Positions 8,229-17,125 of a stretch of 64,000 bases of DNA are shown here, piece after piece. The notes below the pieces were generated by a model that worked only from the letters and a program-made list of their open reading frames with translations, ran no database searches and was not told where the DNA came from. A program made the position numbers and the translations under genes. Numbering within the stretch: position 1 is the stretch's first letter; the number at the start of each line of letters is the position of its first letter. Source of the stretch: Pseudomonas resinovorans NBRC 106553 (lineage in GTDB: Bacteria; Pseudomonadota; Gammaproteobacteria; Pseudomonadales; Pseudomonadaceae); contig NC_021499.1 in assembly GCF_000412695.1 (NCBI RefSeq), positions 4,526,001-4,590,000 on the forward strand. The letters run 5' to 3'.

Positions 8229-9131
8229 ATGGACTTGCGCGACCTGGACCTGAACCTGCTGGTGGTCTTCAACCAGTTGCTCATCGACCGGCGCGTGTCC
8301 ACCGCCGCCGACAACCTGGGGCTCACCCAGCCCGCCGTGAGCAACGCCCTCAAGCGCCTGCGCACCACCCTGCAGGACGATCTCTTCGTGCGCACCTACC
8401 AGGGCATGGAGCCCACGCCCTATGCGCAGTTGCTGGCGGAGCCGGTGTCCCTGGCCATCCACACCCTGCGCGAGGCGCTGAGCCGCCAGGACAGCTTCGA
8501 CCCGCAAACCAGCGAGCGCACCTTCACCATCGCCATGACCGATATCGGCGAGATCTACTTCACCCCGCGCCTGATGGACGCACTCGCCCACCTGGCGCCC
8601 AAGTGCCGCATCAGCACCGTGCGCAATACCTCGGTGACGCTGATCGAGGCCTTGCAGAACGGCACCGTAGACCTCGCGGTGGGGCTGCTGCCGCACCTGC
8701 AGGCCGGCTTCTTCCAGCGGCGCCTGTTCCACCACCGCTATGTGTGCATGTGCCGCAAGGACCACCCGGTGGCCCGGCAACCGCTGACCCTGGAACGCTT
8801 CTGCGCCCATGGCCATGTGCGGGTGGTGGCCGCCACCACCGGCCATGGCGAGGTCGACGCGCACATGGCGCGAATCGGCATCCGGCGGGATATTCGCCTG
8901 GAAGTGCCGCACTTCGTCGCGGTCGGCCATATTCTCCAGCGCACCGATCTGCTGGCCACCGTGCCCGAACGCTTCGCCGATTCCTGTCTCGAGCCGTTCG
9001 GCCTGGTCGCCCTGGCCCACCCGGTGCAGTTGCCCGAGATCGACATCAACCTGTTCTGGCACGCGAAGTACCACCGGGACTCCGCCAATCGCTGGCTCAG
9101 GCAACTGATGTGCGAGTTGTTCGCGGATTGA
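8229..9131 (+). CDS. nahR: LysR-type activator of salicylate/naphthalene degradation, NahR
   Basis: A 300-residue LysR regulator nearly superimposable on P. putida NahR as I recall it: MDLRDLDLNLLVVFNQLL at the start, NALKRLRT in the recognition region, SERTFTIAMTDIGEIYF in the effector domain and an INLFWHAKYH segment near the end. NahR binds DNA constitutively and activates when it binds salicylate. The ATG at 8229 is chosen over an upstream frame start at 8130 because it matches the family start exactly. It is divergent from nahG with 140 bases between, the classical arrangement for this pair. Confidence 0.93.
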   Translation: MDLRDLDLNLLVVFNQLLIDRRVSTAADNLGLTQPAVSNALKRLRTTLQDDLFVRTYQGMEPTPYAQLLAEPVSLAIHTLREALSRQDSFDPQTSERTFTIAMTDIGEIYFTPRLMDALAHLAPKCRISTVRNTSVTLIEALQNGTVDLAVGLLPHLQAGFFQRRLFHHRYVCMCRKDHPVARQPLTLERFCAHGHVRVVAATTGHGEVDAHMARIGIRRDIRLEVPHFVAVGHILQRTDLLATVPERFADSCLEPFGLVALAHPVQLPEIDINLFWHAKYHRDSANRWLRQLMCELFAD

Positions 9132-9191
9132 TGGCGAGACGGCGCTCCAGCGTCAACACTCAATCCCATCGTCCTCCCGGAGCCGTCTCCC

Positions 9192-10091
9192 ATGTCCGAA
9201 GCATCCGTCCCACCGCCATCCGGCAAAGGCCTGCTGCTCCGCCTGCTGCGCAGCCTCGCCTGGTTGCTGATGATCGTGGCGATCATCCTCGTGGCGCTCT
9301 ACCTTGCCTTTGGCCCGGCACATCTGATCGACCGCCTGAAACCGCCGCCTCCGGCCTTCCCGGCGACCGTCGTCGAAACCCCGCAAGCACCTGCCACTTC
9401 ACCGGTGCCCGCTGCCTCGCCGGCCCCGGCCCTCATGCAGGCGCCGGCTGACTCGCAGGAGCTGGTGGCGCTGTTGATGGACAGCGTCGAAGACATCTGG
9501 GGGGAGTTCCTCGCCCGTGGCGACTATGTCTTCAAGAAACCCAAGCTGGTGACCTATCGAGGCCAGGCCCAGTACCCTTGCAAGGACGCCGGCGCCACCA
9601 GCGGCCTGTTCTATTGCCCCCGCGACATGAGCCTGCACCTGGACCTGGACTACCTCGACGGCCTGCAGAAAGGCGCGCCGGAAGTCGGCGACTTCTCACG
9701 CAGCTATGCGGTAACCCACGAGGTGGCCCACCACATGCTGAACCTGGTGGGCATCAATACCTGGATCAAGGATTTCGAGGACGCCGGCAGCGAAAGCGGA
9801 GGCCCGGAACGCCTGCAGCTCGCCCAGGAGCTGCTGGCCGATTGCCTGGCCGGGAGCTGGGCCAGCTACGCCCAGCGCAAATATGGATGGGTGAAGCCCG
9901 CGGACGTGGAAGCGATGTTGAACGCGGTGATCACGTACGGCGAGGAACAGGCCAAGGTGCCGGGCAAGGCCGCGATGCGCGACCCGCTGACCCACGGCAG
10001 CCTGGAACAACGCAAGGAGTGGCTGCACACCGGATTCGAGAGCGGCGACCCGCAGCGCTGCATGCAGCTGTTCACCGGGGCGGCGCAATAG
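9192..10091 (+). CDS. Putative neutral zinc metallopeptidase, membrane-anchored (YpfJ-like)
   Basis: A 299-residue protein with one transmembrane segment at about residues 20-40, a proline/alanine-rich linker (50-85), and a C-terminal metallopeptidase domain with the zinc motif HEVAHH at 176-181. The catalytic glutamate is inside the motif, and a downstream ELLADCLAG segment supplies the third ligand region typical of this family (PF04228). It is probably anchored in the inner membrane with the domain in the periplasm. The substrate is unknown for the family. It stands alone between nahR and hmgR. Confidence 0.85.
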   Translation: MSEASVPPPSGKGLLLRLLRSLAWLLMIVAIILVALYLAFGPAHLIDRLKPPPPAFPATVVETPQAPATSPVPAASPAPALMQAPADSQELVALLMDSVEDIWGEFLARGDYVFKKPKLVTYRGQAQYPCKDAGATSGLFYCPRDMSLHLDLDYLDGLQKGAPEVGDFSRSYAVTHEVAHHMLNLVGINTWIKDFEDAGSESGGPERLQLAQELLADCLAGSWASYAQRKYGWVKPADVEAMLNAVITYGEEQAKVPGKAAMRDPLTHGSLEQRKEWLHTGFESGDPQRCMQLFTGAAQ

Positions 10092-10127
10092 GGAGGGTGC
10101 AGCAGAGAAGGTGCAGCGGGGCTGGCG

Positions 10128-10916
10128 TCAGCCCGGCTGCTGGCCCCCCATCCGCAGGCTGATGGCCTGGGCGGCCTGGTGCAGCCGCTCGGCGGCCGAG
10201 CCCTGGGTGTCGGCACGAAACACGCTGGCGGCGCCGACCACGGTGATCACCCCGGCCAGCTTGCTGCCGGTGGCGAACAGAGGCGCCGACAGGGCGTTCA
10301 CCCCCGGCATCAGCAGGCCGTGCACCGGGTGCAGGCCGGTGCTGCGGATCTGCGCCATCTGCGCCTGCAGGTCGGCGGCGGCGGGCGCGTCGGGCAGCGC
10401 CAGCTCCTCGTCGCGCAGGAAGGCGGTTTCCGCTTCCGGCAGGTAGGTGTTGAACACGAGACCGGTGGACGAGCCCAGCAGCGGCAGCACCGAACCCACC
10501 TGGGTCACCAGGGTCACCGCCCGCAGGGCCTGCTCCACGTGCACCACGGTCGGTCCCTTGTTGCCCCACACCGCGAGGAAACAGGTTTCGTTTAGGGCAT
10601 CGCGCAGCTCCACCAGGTGCGGCATCGATACCTTCACCACATCCAGCCGGCCGATGGCGGCCAGGCCCACCAGCAGTGCCTCGCGGCCCAGGCCATAGTG
10701 ATTGGTGGTGGCGTCCTGCTCGGCGAAGCCGCTGGCGATCAGCGCCTGCAGGTAGCGATGCACCTTGCTCGCCGGCATGCCGACGTGCTCGGCCAGCTTC
10801 GACAGCGAGGTGGCCGGAGCCAGCTCCGCCAGCCCCTTGAGGATGTCGGTGCCCACTTCCGCGGCCTGCACCTTCTGCCGGCGCGGTGCGCCCGCGCTGT
10901 CGTTGTCGCTCGTCAT
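10128..10916 (-). CDS. hmgR: IclR-family repressor of the homogentisate pathway
   Basis: A 262-residue IclR regulator. The helix-turn-helix lies at about residues 20-80 (SLSKLAEHVGMPASKVHRYLQAL) and the effector-binding domain at about 90-255. It is divergent from hmgA with 102 bases between, exactly where HmgR lies in Pseudomonas. There HmgR represses the hmg operon and is released by homogentisate. A 17-bp inverted repeat in the shared spacer is the likely operator. The assignment rests on context plus family. Confidence 0.87.
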   Translation of the reverse strand: MTSDNDSAGAPRRQKVQAAEVGTDILKGLAELAPATSLSKLAEHVGMPASKVHRYLQALIASGFAEQDATTNHYGLGREALLVGLAAIGRLDVVKVSMPHLVELRDALNETCFLAVWGNKGPTVVHVEQALRAVTLVTQVGSVLPLLGSSTGLVFNTYLPEAETAFLRDEELALPDAPAAADLQAQMAQIRSTGLHPVHGLLMPGVNALSAPLFATGSKLAGVITVVGAASVFRADTQGSAAERLHQAAQAISLRMGGQQPG

Positions 10917-10975
10917 GTCCTGGCCTTGGTCGGTGTGGAGGGCGCTGTTATAGCTTGACCCCTATCGGCTTTCAA

Positions 10976-10992
10976 ATTACGTTATGCGTAAT
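10976..10992. promoter_or_regulatory. Candidate HmgR operator
   Basis: A 17-bp dyad, ATTACG-TTATG-CGTAAT, 27-43 bases upstream of the hmgA start in the divergent hmgR-hmgA spacer. IclR proteins bind short palindromes of this size, and HmgR of P. putida is reported to use a 17-bp palindrome. The position would overlap the hmgA promoter, consistent with repression. Confidence 0.65.
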
Positions 10993-11018
10993 CAAATTAC
11001 AAAAACATCGAGGTCGCC

Positions 11019-12314
11019 ATGGTCTCCTCCACGCCGCTCACCTACCAGTCCGGTTTCGACAACGAATTCAGCAGCGAAGCGCTGCCCGGCGCCCTGCCCG
11101 TCGGCCAGAACTCCCCGCAGCAAGTGCCCTACGGCCTCTACACCGAACTGCTCTCCGGTACCGCCTTCACCGTGCCCCGCAGCGAAGCGCGGCGGACCTG
11201 GATGTACCGCATCAAGCCCTCGGCCAACCACCCGAAATACCAGCGCCTGGAGTGCCAGATCACTGGTGGCCGCCTCGGCCCGGTCACGCCCAATCGCCTG
11301 CGCTGGAACCCCCAGGCCATTCCCGCCGAGGCCACCGACTTCATCGACGGCCTGATCACCCTCGCCGCCACCAGCGACGCGGAGCAGGCCTCGGGGGTCA
11401 GCGTGCACCTGTATCGCGCCAATACCTCGATGCAGCGGGTGTTCTTCAATGCCGACGGCGAGCTGCTGATCGTGCCCGAGCAGGGCCGCCTGCGCCTGGC
11501 CACCGAGCTGGGTCTGCTGGACCTGGAGCCCCTGGAAATCGCGGTGATCCCGCGCGGCATGAAGTTCCGCGTCGAACTGCTGGACACCACGGCGCGCGGC
11601 TATATCTGCGAAAACCACGGCGCCCCCCTGCGCCTGCCCGACCTCGGCCCCATCGGCAGCAATGGCCTGGCCAACGCGCGGGACTTCCTCGCCCCGGTCG
11701 CCCATTACGAAGACCTGGATGCCCCGGTGGAACTGGTGCAGAAGTTCCTCGGCGAACTCTGGGCCACCGAGCTCGATCACTCGCCCCTGGACGTGGTCGC
11801 CTGGCACGGCAACAACGTGCCCTACAAGTACGACCTGCGCCGCTTCAACACCATCGGCACGGTGAGCTACGACCATCCGGACCCGTCGATCTTCACCGTG
11901 CTCACCTCCCCCAGTGACACCCACGGCCAGGCCAACGTCGACTTCGTGATTTTCCCGCCACGCTGGATGGTGGCCGAGAAGACCTTCCGTCCGCCGTGGT
12001 TCCACCGCAACCTGATGAACGAATTCATGGGCCTGATCCAGGGCGCCTACGATGCCAAGGCCGAAGGCTTCAGCCCTGGCGGCGCCTCGCTGCACAACTG
12101 CATGAGCGCCCACGGCCCGGACAACGCCACCACCACCACCGCCATAGCCGCCGATCTCAAACCGCACAAGATCGACAACACCATGGCCTTCATGTTCGAG
12201 ACCAGCCGCGTGCTGCGCCCCAGCCAGTACGCGCTGGAATGCCCGCAGCTGCAGGCCGACTACGATGCATGCTGGGCCGGCATGGCCAAGACCTTCGACA
12301 AGGGCAGGATCTGA
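11019..12314 (+). CDS. hmgA: Homogentisate 1,2-dioxygenase
   Basis: A 431-residue non-haem iron dioxygenase that opens the ring of homogentisate to maleylacetoacetate in phenylalanine/tyrosine catabolism. The N-terminus ([20 protein letters not shown]) is the family signature. The C-terminal cupin region contains the iron/substrate segments [33 protein letters not shown] and [11 protein letters not shown]. Length equals the usual 430-435 residues. GAGG lies 6 bases before the ATG. fahA follows after one base, so they form an operon under hmgR. Confidence 0.97.
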   Translation: MVSSTPLTYQSGFDNEFSSEALPGALPVGQNSPQQVPYGLYTELLSGTAFTVPRSEARRTWMYRIKPSANHPKYQRLECQITGGRLGPVTPNRLRWNPQAIPAEATDFIDGLITLAATSDAEQASGVSVHLYRANTSMQRVFFNADGELLIVPEQGRLRLATELGLLDLEPLEIAVIPRGMKFRVELLDTTARGYICENHGAPLRLPDLGPIGSNGLANARDFLAPVAHYEDLDAPVELVQKFLGELWATELDHSPLDVVAWHGNNVPYKYDLRRFNTIGTVSYDHPDPSIFTVLTSPSDTHGQANVDFVIFPPRWMVAEKTFRPPWFHRNLMNEFMGLIQGAYDAKAEGFSPGGASLHNCMSAHGPDNATTTTAIAADLKPHKIDNTMAFMFETSRVLRPSQYALECPQLQADYDACWAGMAKTFDKGRI

Positions 12315-12315
12315 C

Positions 12316-13620
12316 ATGACCCAGACTGACAACCGCCGTAGCTGGATAGCCTCCGCCAACGGCCACCCGGACTTCCCCCTGCAGAACCTGCCGCTGGGCA
12401 TCTTCAGCCCGGCCGGCGCCACCCCGCGCGGTGGCGTGGCCATCGGCGACGCCATCTTCGACCTGAAAGTGGCCAGCGACGCCGGCCTGTTCAGTGGCGA
12501 GGCCAGCGAGGCCGCGCATGCGGTGTGCGGCGACAGCCTGAACGCCTTCTTCGCCCTGGGCGCCTCCGCCCGCCGCGCCCTGCGCAGCCAACTGCAAGAC
12601 CTGCTGGCCGAAGGCAGCGCCGCCCAGGCACGCCTGGAAGCCATGGGCCAGGCCCTGCTGCCGGCCGCCGCCACCTGCCAGCTGCACCTGCCGGCGCGGG
12701 TGGGCGACTACACCGACTTCTACGTGGGCATCCACCACGCCAACAACGTCGGCCGCCTGTTCCGCCCGGACAACCCCCTGCTGCCCAACTACAAGCACGT
12801 GCCCATCGGCTACCACGCCCGCTCGTCCACCGTCTGCGTGTCCGGCACCCCGGTGCGCCGCCCCCTGGGCCAGACCCTGCCGCCGGGTCAGGAAGCGCCG
12901 AGCTTCGGCCCCAGCAAGCGCCTGGACTACGAACTGGAACTGGGTATCTGGATCGGCCAGGGCAACGAGATGGGCGAAGCCATCGCCATCGGCGACGCCC
13001 AGCGGCACATCGCCGGCTACTGCCTGCTCAACGACTGGTCCGCCCGCGACGTGCAGGCCTGGGAATACCAGCCGCTGGGCCCGTTCCTGGCGAAGAATTT
13101 CGGCACCACGGTGTCGCCCTGGGTGGTCACCGCCGAAGCCCTCGAGCCGTTCCGCCGCGCCCAACCGGCGCGCCCCGAAGGCGACCCGCAGCCCCTGCCC
13201 TACCTGCTGGACGAGGCCGACCAGGCCAATGGCGCCTTCGATATCCAGCTGGAAGTGCTGCTCCTCACCCCCGCCATGCGCGAACAGGGCCTGGCGCCCC
13301 AGCGCCTGGCCCTCTCCAGCACCCTGAACATGTACTGGACCGTGGCCCAACTGGTGGCCCACCACAGCGTCGGCGGCTGCAAGCTGCAACCGGGCGACCT
13401 GTTCGGCTCCGGCACCCTCTCCGGCCCCGAGCCGGAAGCCTTCGGCAGCCTGCTGGAGAGCACCTTCGGCGGCAAGCAGCCGATCACCCTGCCCGGCGGC
13501 GAGCAGCGCACCTTCCTGCAGGATGGCGATGAAGTGATCCTGCGCGCCCGTTGCGAGCGCGAGGGGTATGCCAGCATCGGTTTCGGCGAATGCCGAGGCG
13601 TCGTGCTGGCGGCACGCTGA
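12316..13620 (+). CDS. fahA: Fumarylacetoacetase
   Basis: A 434-residue hydrolase that splits fumarylacetoacetate into fumarate and acetoacetate, the last step of tyrosine breakdown. The ATG lies one base after the hmgA stop. Typical segments are visible: DFYVGIHHANNVGRLFRP with the catalytic His region, PIGYHARSSTV, RLDYELELGIWIG with metal-ligand acidic residues, and LLNDWSARDVQAWEYQPLGP. A strong hairpin follows the stop, so the operon ends here. No maleylacetoacetate isomerase gene (maiA) follows, unlike the usual hmgA-fahA-maiA order. Confidence 0.96.
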   Translation: MTQTDNRRSWIASANGHPDFPLQNLPLGIFSPAGATPRGGVAIGDAIFDLKVASDAGLFSGEASEAAHAVCGDSLNAFFALGASARRALRSQLQDLLAEGSAAQARLEAMGQALLPAAATCQLHLPARVGDYTDFYVGIHHANNVGRLFRPDNPLLPNYKHVPIGYHARSSTVCVSGTPVRRPLGQTLPPGQEAPSFGPSKRLDYELELGIWIGQGNEMGEAIAIGDAQRHIAGYCLLNDWSARDVQAWEYQPLGPFLAKNFGTTVSPWVVTAEALEPFRRAQPARPEGDPQPLPYLLDEADQANGAFDIQLEVLLLTPAMREQGLAPQRLALSSTLNMYWTVAQLVAHHSVGGCKLQPGDLFGSGTLSGPEPEAFGSLLESTFGGKQPITLPGGEQRTFLQDGDEVILRARCEREGYASIGFGECRGVVLAAR

Positions 13621-13627
13621 AACGAAG

Positions 13628-13653
13628 AAGGGGCAACCAACTGGTTGCCCCTT
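13628..13653 (+). terminator. Terminator of the hmgA-fahA operon
   Basis: A perfect 12-bp inverted repeat (AAGGGGCAACCA and complement) separated by two bases, 8 bases after the fahA stop and followed by a T-rich stretch (CTGCTTTCT). It fits a rho-independent terminator. Confidence 0.85.
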
Positions 13654-13867
13654 CTGCTTTCTAGCGGTGGGATTTGCCGTCGTTCTCGGTCGACGAGGCT
13701 TCGGCCCGGTCACGGCCGTGGGCGCCAGTTCGCCGCCGGAACGCAGGTGGAAGCTGTGGACGACAGGCGGTTGTGCAAAGCGTGAACGCCTTCCCTGTCC
13801 GCGCCGTCACAGCAGTGTGGAAGTCTGCAATAGTGGAGCCAGTCGTCACCAAGGAGGCCAGACGAAC

Positions 13868-14281
13868 ATGACCCAACGACGCACCCTGATCGCCACCCTC
13901 ACCAGCCTTGCGCTGATCGCCGCCTCGCCGGCCCTGCAGGCCGATCCCGGCAAGGGCAAGGGCCACGACAAGGGTCACGCGAGCGCCCAGGGGAACAACT
14001 GGTCCAGCGGACCGCAGGTGGATATCGGCGGCATCCGCATCATCCTCGACGACAACCGCGACTACTGGGGCCCGGCCCAGTCCCTGCCGCCGGGCATCCA
14101 GAAGAACCTGGCGCGGGGCAAGCCGCTGCCGCCGGGCATCGCCAAGAAGCTCGACGGCCGCCTGGTCGACCGCCTGCCCCACTACGACGGCTACGACTGG
14201 GTCCGCGCCGGCGCCGACCTGATCCTGGTGGCAGTGGCCACGGGGATCATCCACGAAGTGCTGCACGACGTGCTGGATTGA
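13868..14281 (+). CDS. CigR-like secreted protein (RcnB/CigR-type)
   Basis: A 137-residue protein with a Sec signal peptide (residues 1-25, cleavage near ALQA-DP), a Gly/Lys/His-rich segment, and a duplicated LPPGI...K.LARGKPLPPGI motif at about 76-100 that marks the RcnB/CigR-type family. A hydrophobic C-terminal stretch (ADLILVAVATGIIHEVL) ends the protein. A perfect AAGGAGG lies 10 bases before the ATG. The family is annotated as anti-virulence regulator CigR after Salmonella, but no target is visible here. It appears to be a single-gene unit. Confidence 0.8.
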   Translation: MTQRRTLIATLTSLALIAASPALQADPGKGKGHDKGHASAQGNNWSSGPQVDIGGIRIILDDNRDYWGPAQSLPPGIQKNLARGKPLPPGIAKKLDGRLVDRLPHYDGYDWVRAGADLILVAVATGIIHEVLHDVLD

Positions 14282-14318
14282 TTCGGCAGGTCAGGTTGGG
14301 CGTTTCGCGGGCTGATCG

Positions 14319-14428
14319 ATGGGTATCGCTGCGCTCAACCCATCCTACGGTCCTGGCTCGAAGGCCGCTTTTCGTAGGGTGGAAATCGCTCTTCATTTCC
14401 ACCATCGAGCTGCACCCGGGCACCCTAC
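14319..14428. repeat. REP-like dyads between cigR-like gene and metI
   Basis: Two elements. At 14319-14348 there is a half element (ATGGGTATCGC...CAACCCATCCTAC), also found at 28075-28160 and 33777-33805. At 14374-14428 there is a complete dyad opening GTAGGGTG and closing CACCCTAC. Such extragenic palindromes are typical of Pseudomonas and have no coding content. Confidence 0.65.
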
Positions 14429-14438
14429 GTCCATCCCC

Positions 14439-15092
14439 TCACGCCCGCTTGTTCAGCAACCGCGCCAGGCGGTCGCCGCCGAACTGGATCAGGGTCACCA
14501 GTACCACCAGCAGGATGATCACGGTGAGCATGATCTGGGTGTCGAAGCGCTGGTAGCCGTAGCGGTAGGCCAGGTCCCCCAACCCACCAGCACCGATGGC
14601 GCCGGCCATGGCCGATGAGTTGATCATGGTCACCAGGGTGATGGTGAAGCCACCGACTATGCCCGGCCGCGCTTCAGGCAAGAGCACGTTCCAGATGATG
14701 TGGCGGCGCTGGCAGCCCATGGCCTGGGCCGCTTCAACCAGGCCGAAGTCCACCTCCCGCAGGCTCACCTCGGCGATCCGCGCGAAGAACGGCGTGGCCG
14801 CGATGGTCAGCGGCACCACCGCCGCCCAGACGCCATAGCTGGTGCCGACGATCAGGCGGGTGAAGGGGATCAGCGCCACCATCAGGATCAGGAAGGGGAT
14901 CGAGCGCAGCACGTTCACCACGCTGCCCAGCACGCGGTTGACCGCGCGCGCCTCGAAGATGCCACCGGGGCCGGTGGTGACCAGCACCAGCGCCAGGGGA
15001 ATCCCCACCAGGAACACGATCAGCGACGACGCGCCGATCATCAGCAGGGTGTCGAGGATGCCCTGCAACAGGCGGTCAAGCATGGGCGACAT
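14439..15092 (-). CDS. metI: Methionine-type ABC transporter permease MetI
   Basis: A 217-residue inner-membrane permease with about five transmembrane segments and the EAA-type loop ([22 protein letters not shown] at about 120-141) that docks on the ATPase. It belongs to the MetI family, which imports methionine and related sulfur compounds. It overlaps the end of metN by 17 bases, which shows translational coupling. It is the last gene of the minus-strand sulfur cluster. Given the SfnB and flavin monooxygenase neighbours, the true substrate may be an organosulfur compound rather than methionine. Confidence 0.92.
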   Translation of the reverse strand: MSPMLDRLLQGILDTLLMIGASSLIVFLVGIPLALVLVTTGPGGIFEARAVNRVLGSVVNVLRSIPFLILMVALIPFTRLIVGTSYGVWAAVVPLTIAATPFFARIAEVSLREVDFGLVEAAQAMGCQRRHIIWNVLLPEARPGIVGGFTITLVTMINSSAMAGAIGAGGLGDLAYRYGYQRFDTQIMLTVIILLVVLVTLIQFGGDRLARLLNKRA

Positions 15093-16155
15093 AGCCGAGC
15101 ACCTCCGCCTTGTCCGCCAGCCCGCGCGCGCGCTCCAGCAGGTCCAGGCCGCCCGGCCCGGCCAGGGTGGCGCTGAGCAGCAGGTGTCCCTGGGCGCGGC
15201 CCTGGATGCGGTCGATGCCGCCGTGCACCAGGCTTACCCGGGTGCCCAGGGCCTGGGCGATGGCCAGCAGGTCCGGCTCGCGGCCGCTGGCGCCGGTGAA
15301 GTGCAGGTCCAGCAGCAGGTCGTGGGCGCCCTCCCCCGGCTGGCCACGCAGGCGTGCACTGAGGTCGTCCGGCAGCTCATGGCGCAAGGTGCCCAGCAGG
15401 GTGCGGGTGACCTCGTGCTGGGGGTCGCCGAACACCCGCCAGACCTCGCCCTGCTCCACCACCCGGCCGCGCTCCAGCACCACCACGCGGTCGCAGATCT
15501 CGCGGATCACACCCATCTCGTGGGTGATCAGCACGATGGTCAGGCCCAGGCGCCGGTTGATATCCCGCAGCAGTGCGAGGATGGCCTGGGTGCTCTCCGG
15601 GTCCAGGGCCGAGGTGGCCTCGTCGCAGAGCAGGATTTCCGGCTGGTGCACCAGGGCGCGGGCGATGCCGACCCGCTGCTTCTGCCCGCCGGAGAGCTGC
15701 GCCGGGTAGGCGTCACGCTTCTCCGCCAGGCCCACCAGGTCCAGCAGCTCGCTCACCTTGCGCTCGATCTCGGCGCGCGGCACGCCGGCCACCTTCAGCG
15801 GCAGGGCGACGTTCTGCCAGACCGTCTTGGCCGACATCAGGTTGAAGTGCTGGAAGATCATCCCGACCCGACGTCGCAGCAGCACCAGCTGCCGGGTGTC
15901 GAAGGCGCCGATGTCCTCGTCGTCGATCACCACCTGGCCGGAGCTGGGTTTCTCCAGGCGGTTGAGGGTGCGGATCAGCGACGACTTGCCCGCGCCGCTG
16001 CGGCCGATGATGCCGAACACCTCGCCACGGCGGATGTCCAGGTCGATTCCTTGCAGGGCCTGCACCGGCCCCTTGCTGCCCTGGTAGGCCTTGCCCAGCC
16101 CCTGCAGCCGGATATGCGGCAGGTCCAGGCTGATGTCGCGATTGAAACTGAACAT
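15076..16155 (-). CDS. metN: Methionine-type ABC transporter ATPase MetN
   Basis: A 359-residue ABC ATPase. Walker A is GRSGAGKS (residues 51-58). The [15 protein letters not shown] signature and Walker B ([12 protein letters not shown]) follow, and a C-terminal NIL regulatory domain occupies about residues 270-359, as in E. coli MetN. It overlaps metI and is separated from metQ by 157 bases that hold a REPIN. It is the only ATPase for two permease/binding-protein pairs in this cluster, so it may energise both. Confidence 0.94.
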   Translation of the reverse strand: MFSFNRDISLDLPHIRLQGLGKAYQGSKGPVQALQGIDLDIRRGEVFGIIGRSGAGKSSLIRTLNRLEKPSSGQVVIDDEDIGAFDTRQLVLLRRRVGMIFQHFNLMSAKTVWQNVALPLKVAGVPRAEIERKVSELLDLVGLAEKRDAYPAQLSGGQKQRVGIARALVHQPEILLCDEATSALDPESTQAILALLRDINRRLGLTIVLITHEMGVIREICDRVVVLERGRVVEQGEVWRVFGDPQHEVTRTLLGTLRHELPDDLSARLRGQPGEGAHDLLLDLHFTGASGREPDLLAIAQALGTRVSLVHGGIDRIQGRAQGHLLLSATLAGPGGLDLLERARGLADKAEVLGYVAHA

Positions 16156-16197
16156 ATGGGGCCTCTCTATTTCGTGTTGCCTGAGGGCGCAAACCCT

Positions 16198-16293
16198 GTA
16201 GGGGCGAATTTATTCGCCAAGGGCAGCAACGCTGCCCCCTGCGGACTCGAAGGGCAGGCCTTCGGCCTGCTTGGCGAATGAATTCGCCCCTAC
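16198..16293. repeat. REPIN-type inverted doublet between metQ and metN
   Basis: Two inverted copies of a REP opening GTAGGGGCGAATTTATTCGCC and closing GGCGAATGAATTCGCCCCTAC, about 96 bases in total, with a smaller internal hairpin (AGGCCTTCGGCCT). The same doublet recurs at 17133-17236 and 30484-30579, with related single or shorter forms at 33254 and 43141. It lies inside an operon and could affect mRNA stability. Confidence 0.85.
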
Positions 16294-16312
16294 AAGAGCG
16301 GGCCCCTCCCAG

Positions 16313-17107
16313 TTATTCCCAACCCGGTTGGTAGAGCGAGCCATGGGCCTTGTCGAGGGCGGCGCGGACCTGCGGGGAGTGCTGGTAGATGTCGACGAAC
16401 TGGCCGAGTCGGCCGTCGTCCTTGTAGTCGCTGCGGGTGACGAACTGGATGATGTATTCCTTGTTCTCGATGCCGTCGAACAGCAGCGCGCTGTTGGGGT
16501 CGAGGGTGCCGGCCAGGCGGATGTAGTGCGGGTAGCCCTGGGCCAGGTCGACGTCATCCAGGGCGCGCACCAGCTGCACGGCTTCCAGCTCGATGATCTC
16601 GATGTGCTTCGGGTTGTCGACTATGTCGTCCAGGGTCGCCTTGTAGCCGACGCCGTCCTTCAGCTTGAGCAGGCCGGCCTTCTGTAGCAGCTGCAGGCCG
16701 CGACCACCGTTGATGGGGTCGTTGGCGATGGCCACCTTGGCGCCTTCCGGCAGGTCACCGATGGCCTTGTACTTTTTCGAGTAGAGGCCAACGTTGTTGA
16801 TCACCCCCGGTGCGAAGGGCTTGAGATCGAAGCCGCCTTCCTTGCGGGCGTTTTCCAGGAAGGGGGTGTGCTGGAAGTAGTTCACGTCGATGTCGCCGGC
16901 GGCCAGGGTGATGTTCGGCGAGTTCCAGTCGGTGAACTCCACCAGTTCCACCTTCAGGCCTTTCTTCGCGGCTTCCTCCACCGCCACTTCCAGGGGCGGG
17001 GCGAAGGCGGCGGTGGTGCCGACCTTGAGGACGGTGTCGGCGGCCTGGGCGATGCCGCTGGCCAGCAGCAGGCCGAGGGTAAGGGTCTTGAGAATGTGCT
17101 TGGGCAT
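16313..17107 (-). CDS. metQ: MetQ/NlpA-family substrate-binding protein
   Basis: A 264-residue periplasmic binding protein. The signal peptide is about residues 1-22 (cleavage near IAQA-AD); there is no lipobox cysteine, so it should be soluble rather than lipid-anchored. Family segments include KVGTTAAFAPPLEVAVEEA and DVNYFQHTPFLEN, the latter typical of NlpA proteins. With the MetN and MetI genes that follow on the same strand it forms a complete importer. Upstream lies a flavin monooxygenase gene, so organosulfur ligands such as methionine-like or sulfone compounds are plausible. Confidence 0.9.
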   Translation of the reverse strand: MPKHILKTLTLGLLLASGIAQAADTVLKVGTTAAFAPPLEVAVEEAAKKGLKVELVEFTDWNSPNITLAAGDIDVNYFQHTPFLENARKEGGFDLKPFAPGVINNVGLYSKKYKAIGDLPEGAKVAIANDPINGGRGLQLLQKAGLLKLKDGVGYKATLDDIVDNPKHIEIIELEAVQLVRALDDVDLAQGYPHYIRLAGTLDPNSALLFDGIENKEYIIQFVTRSDYKDDGRLGQFVDIYQHSPQVRAALDKAHGSLYQPGWE

Positions 17108-17125
17108 GGTTTGAGTCCTTGTCGA

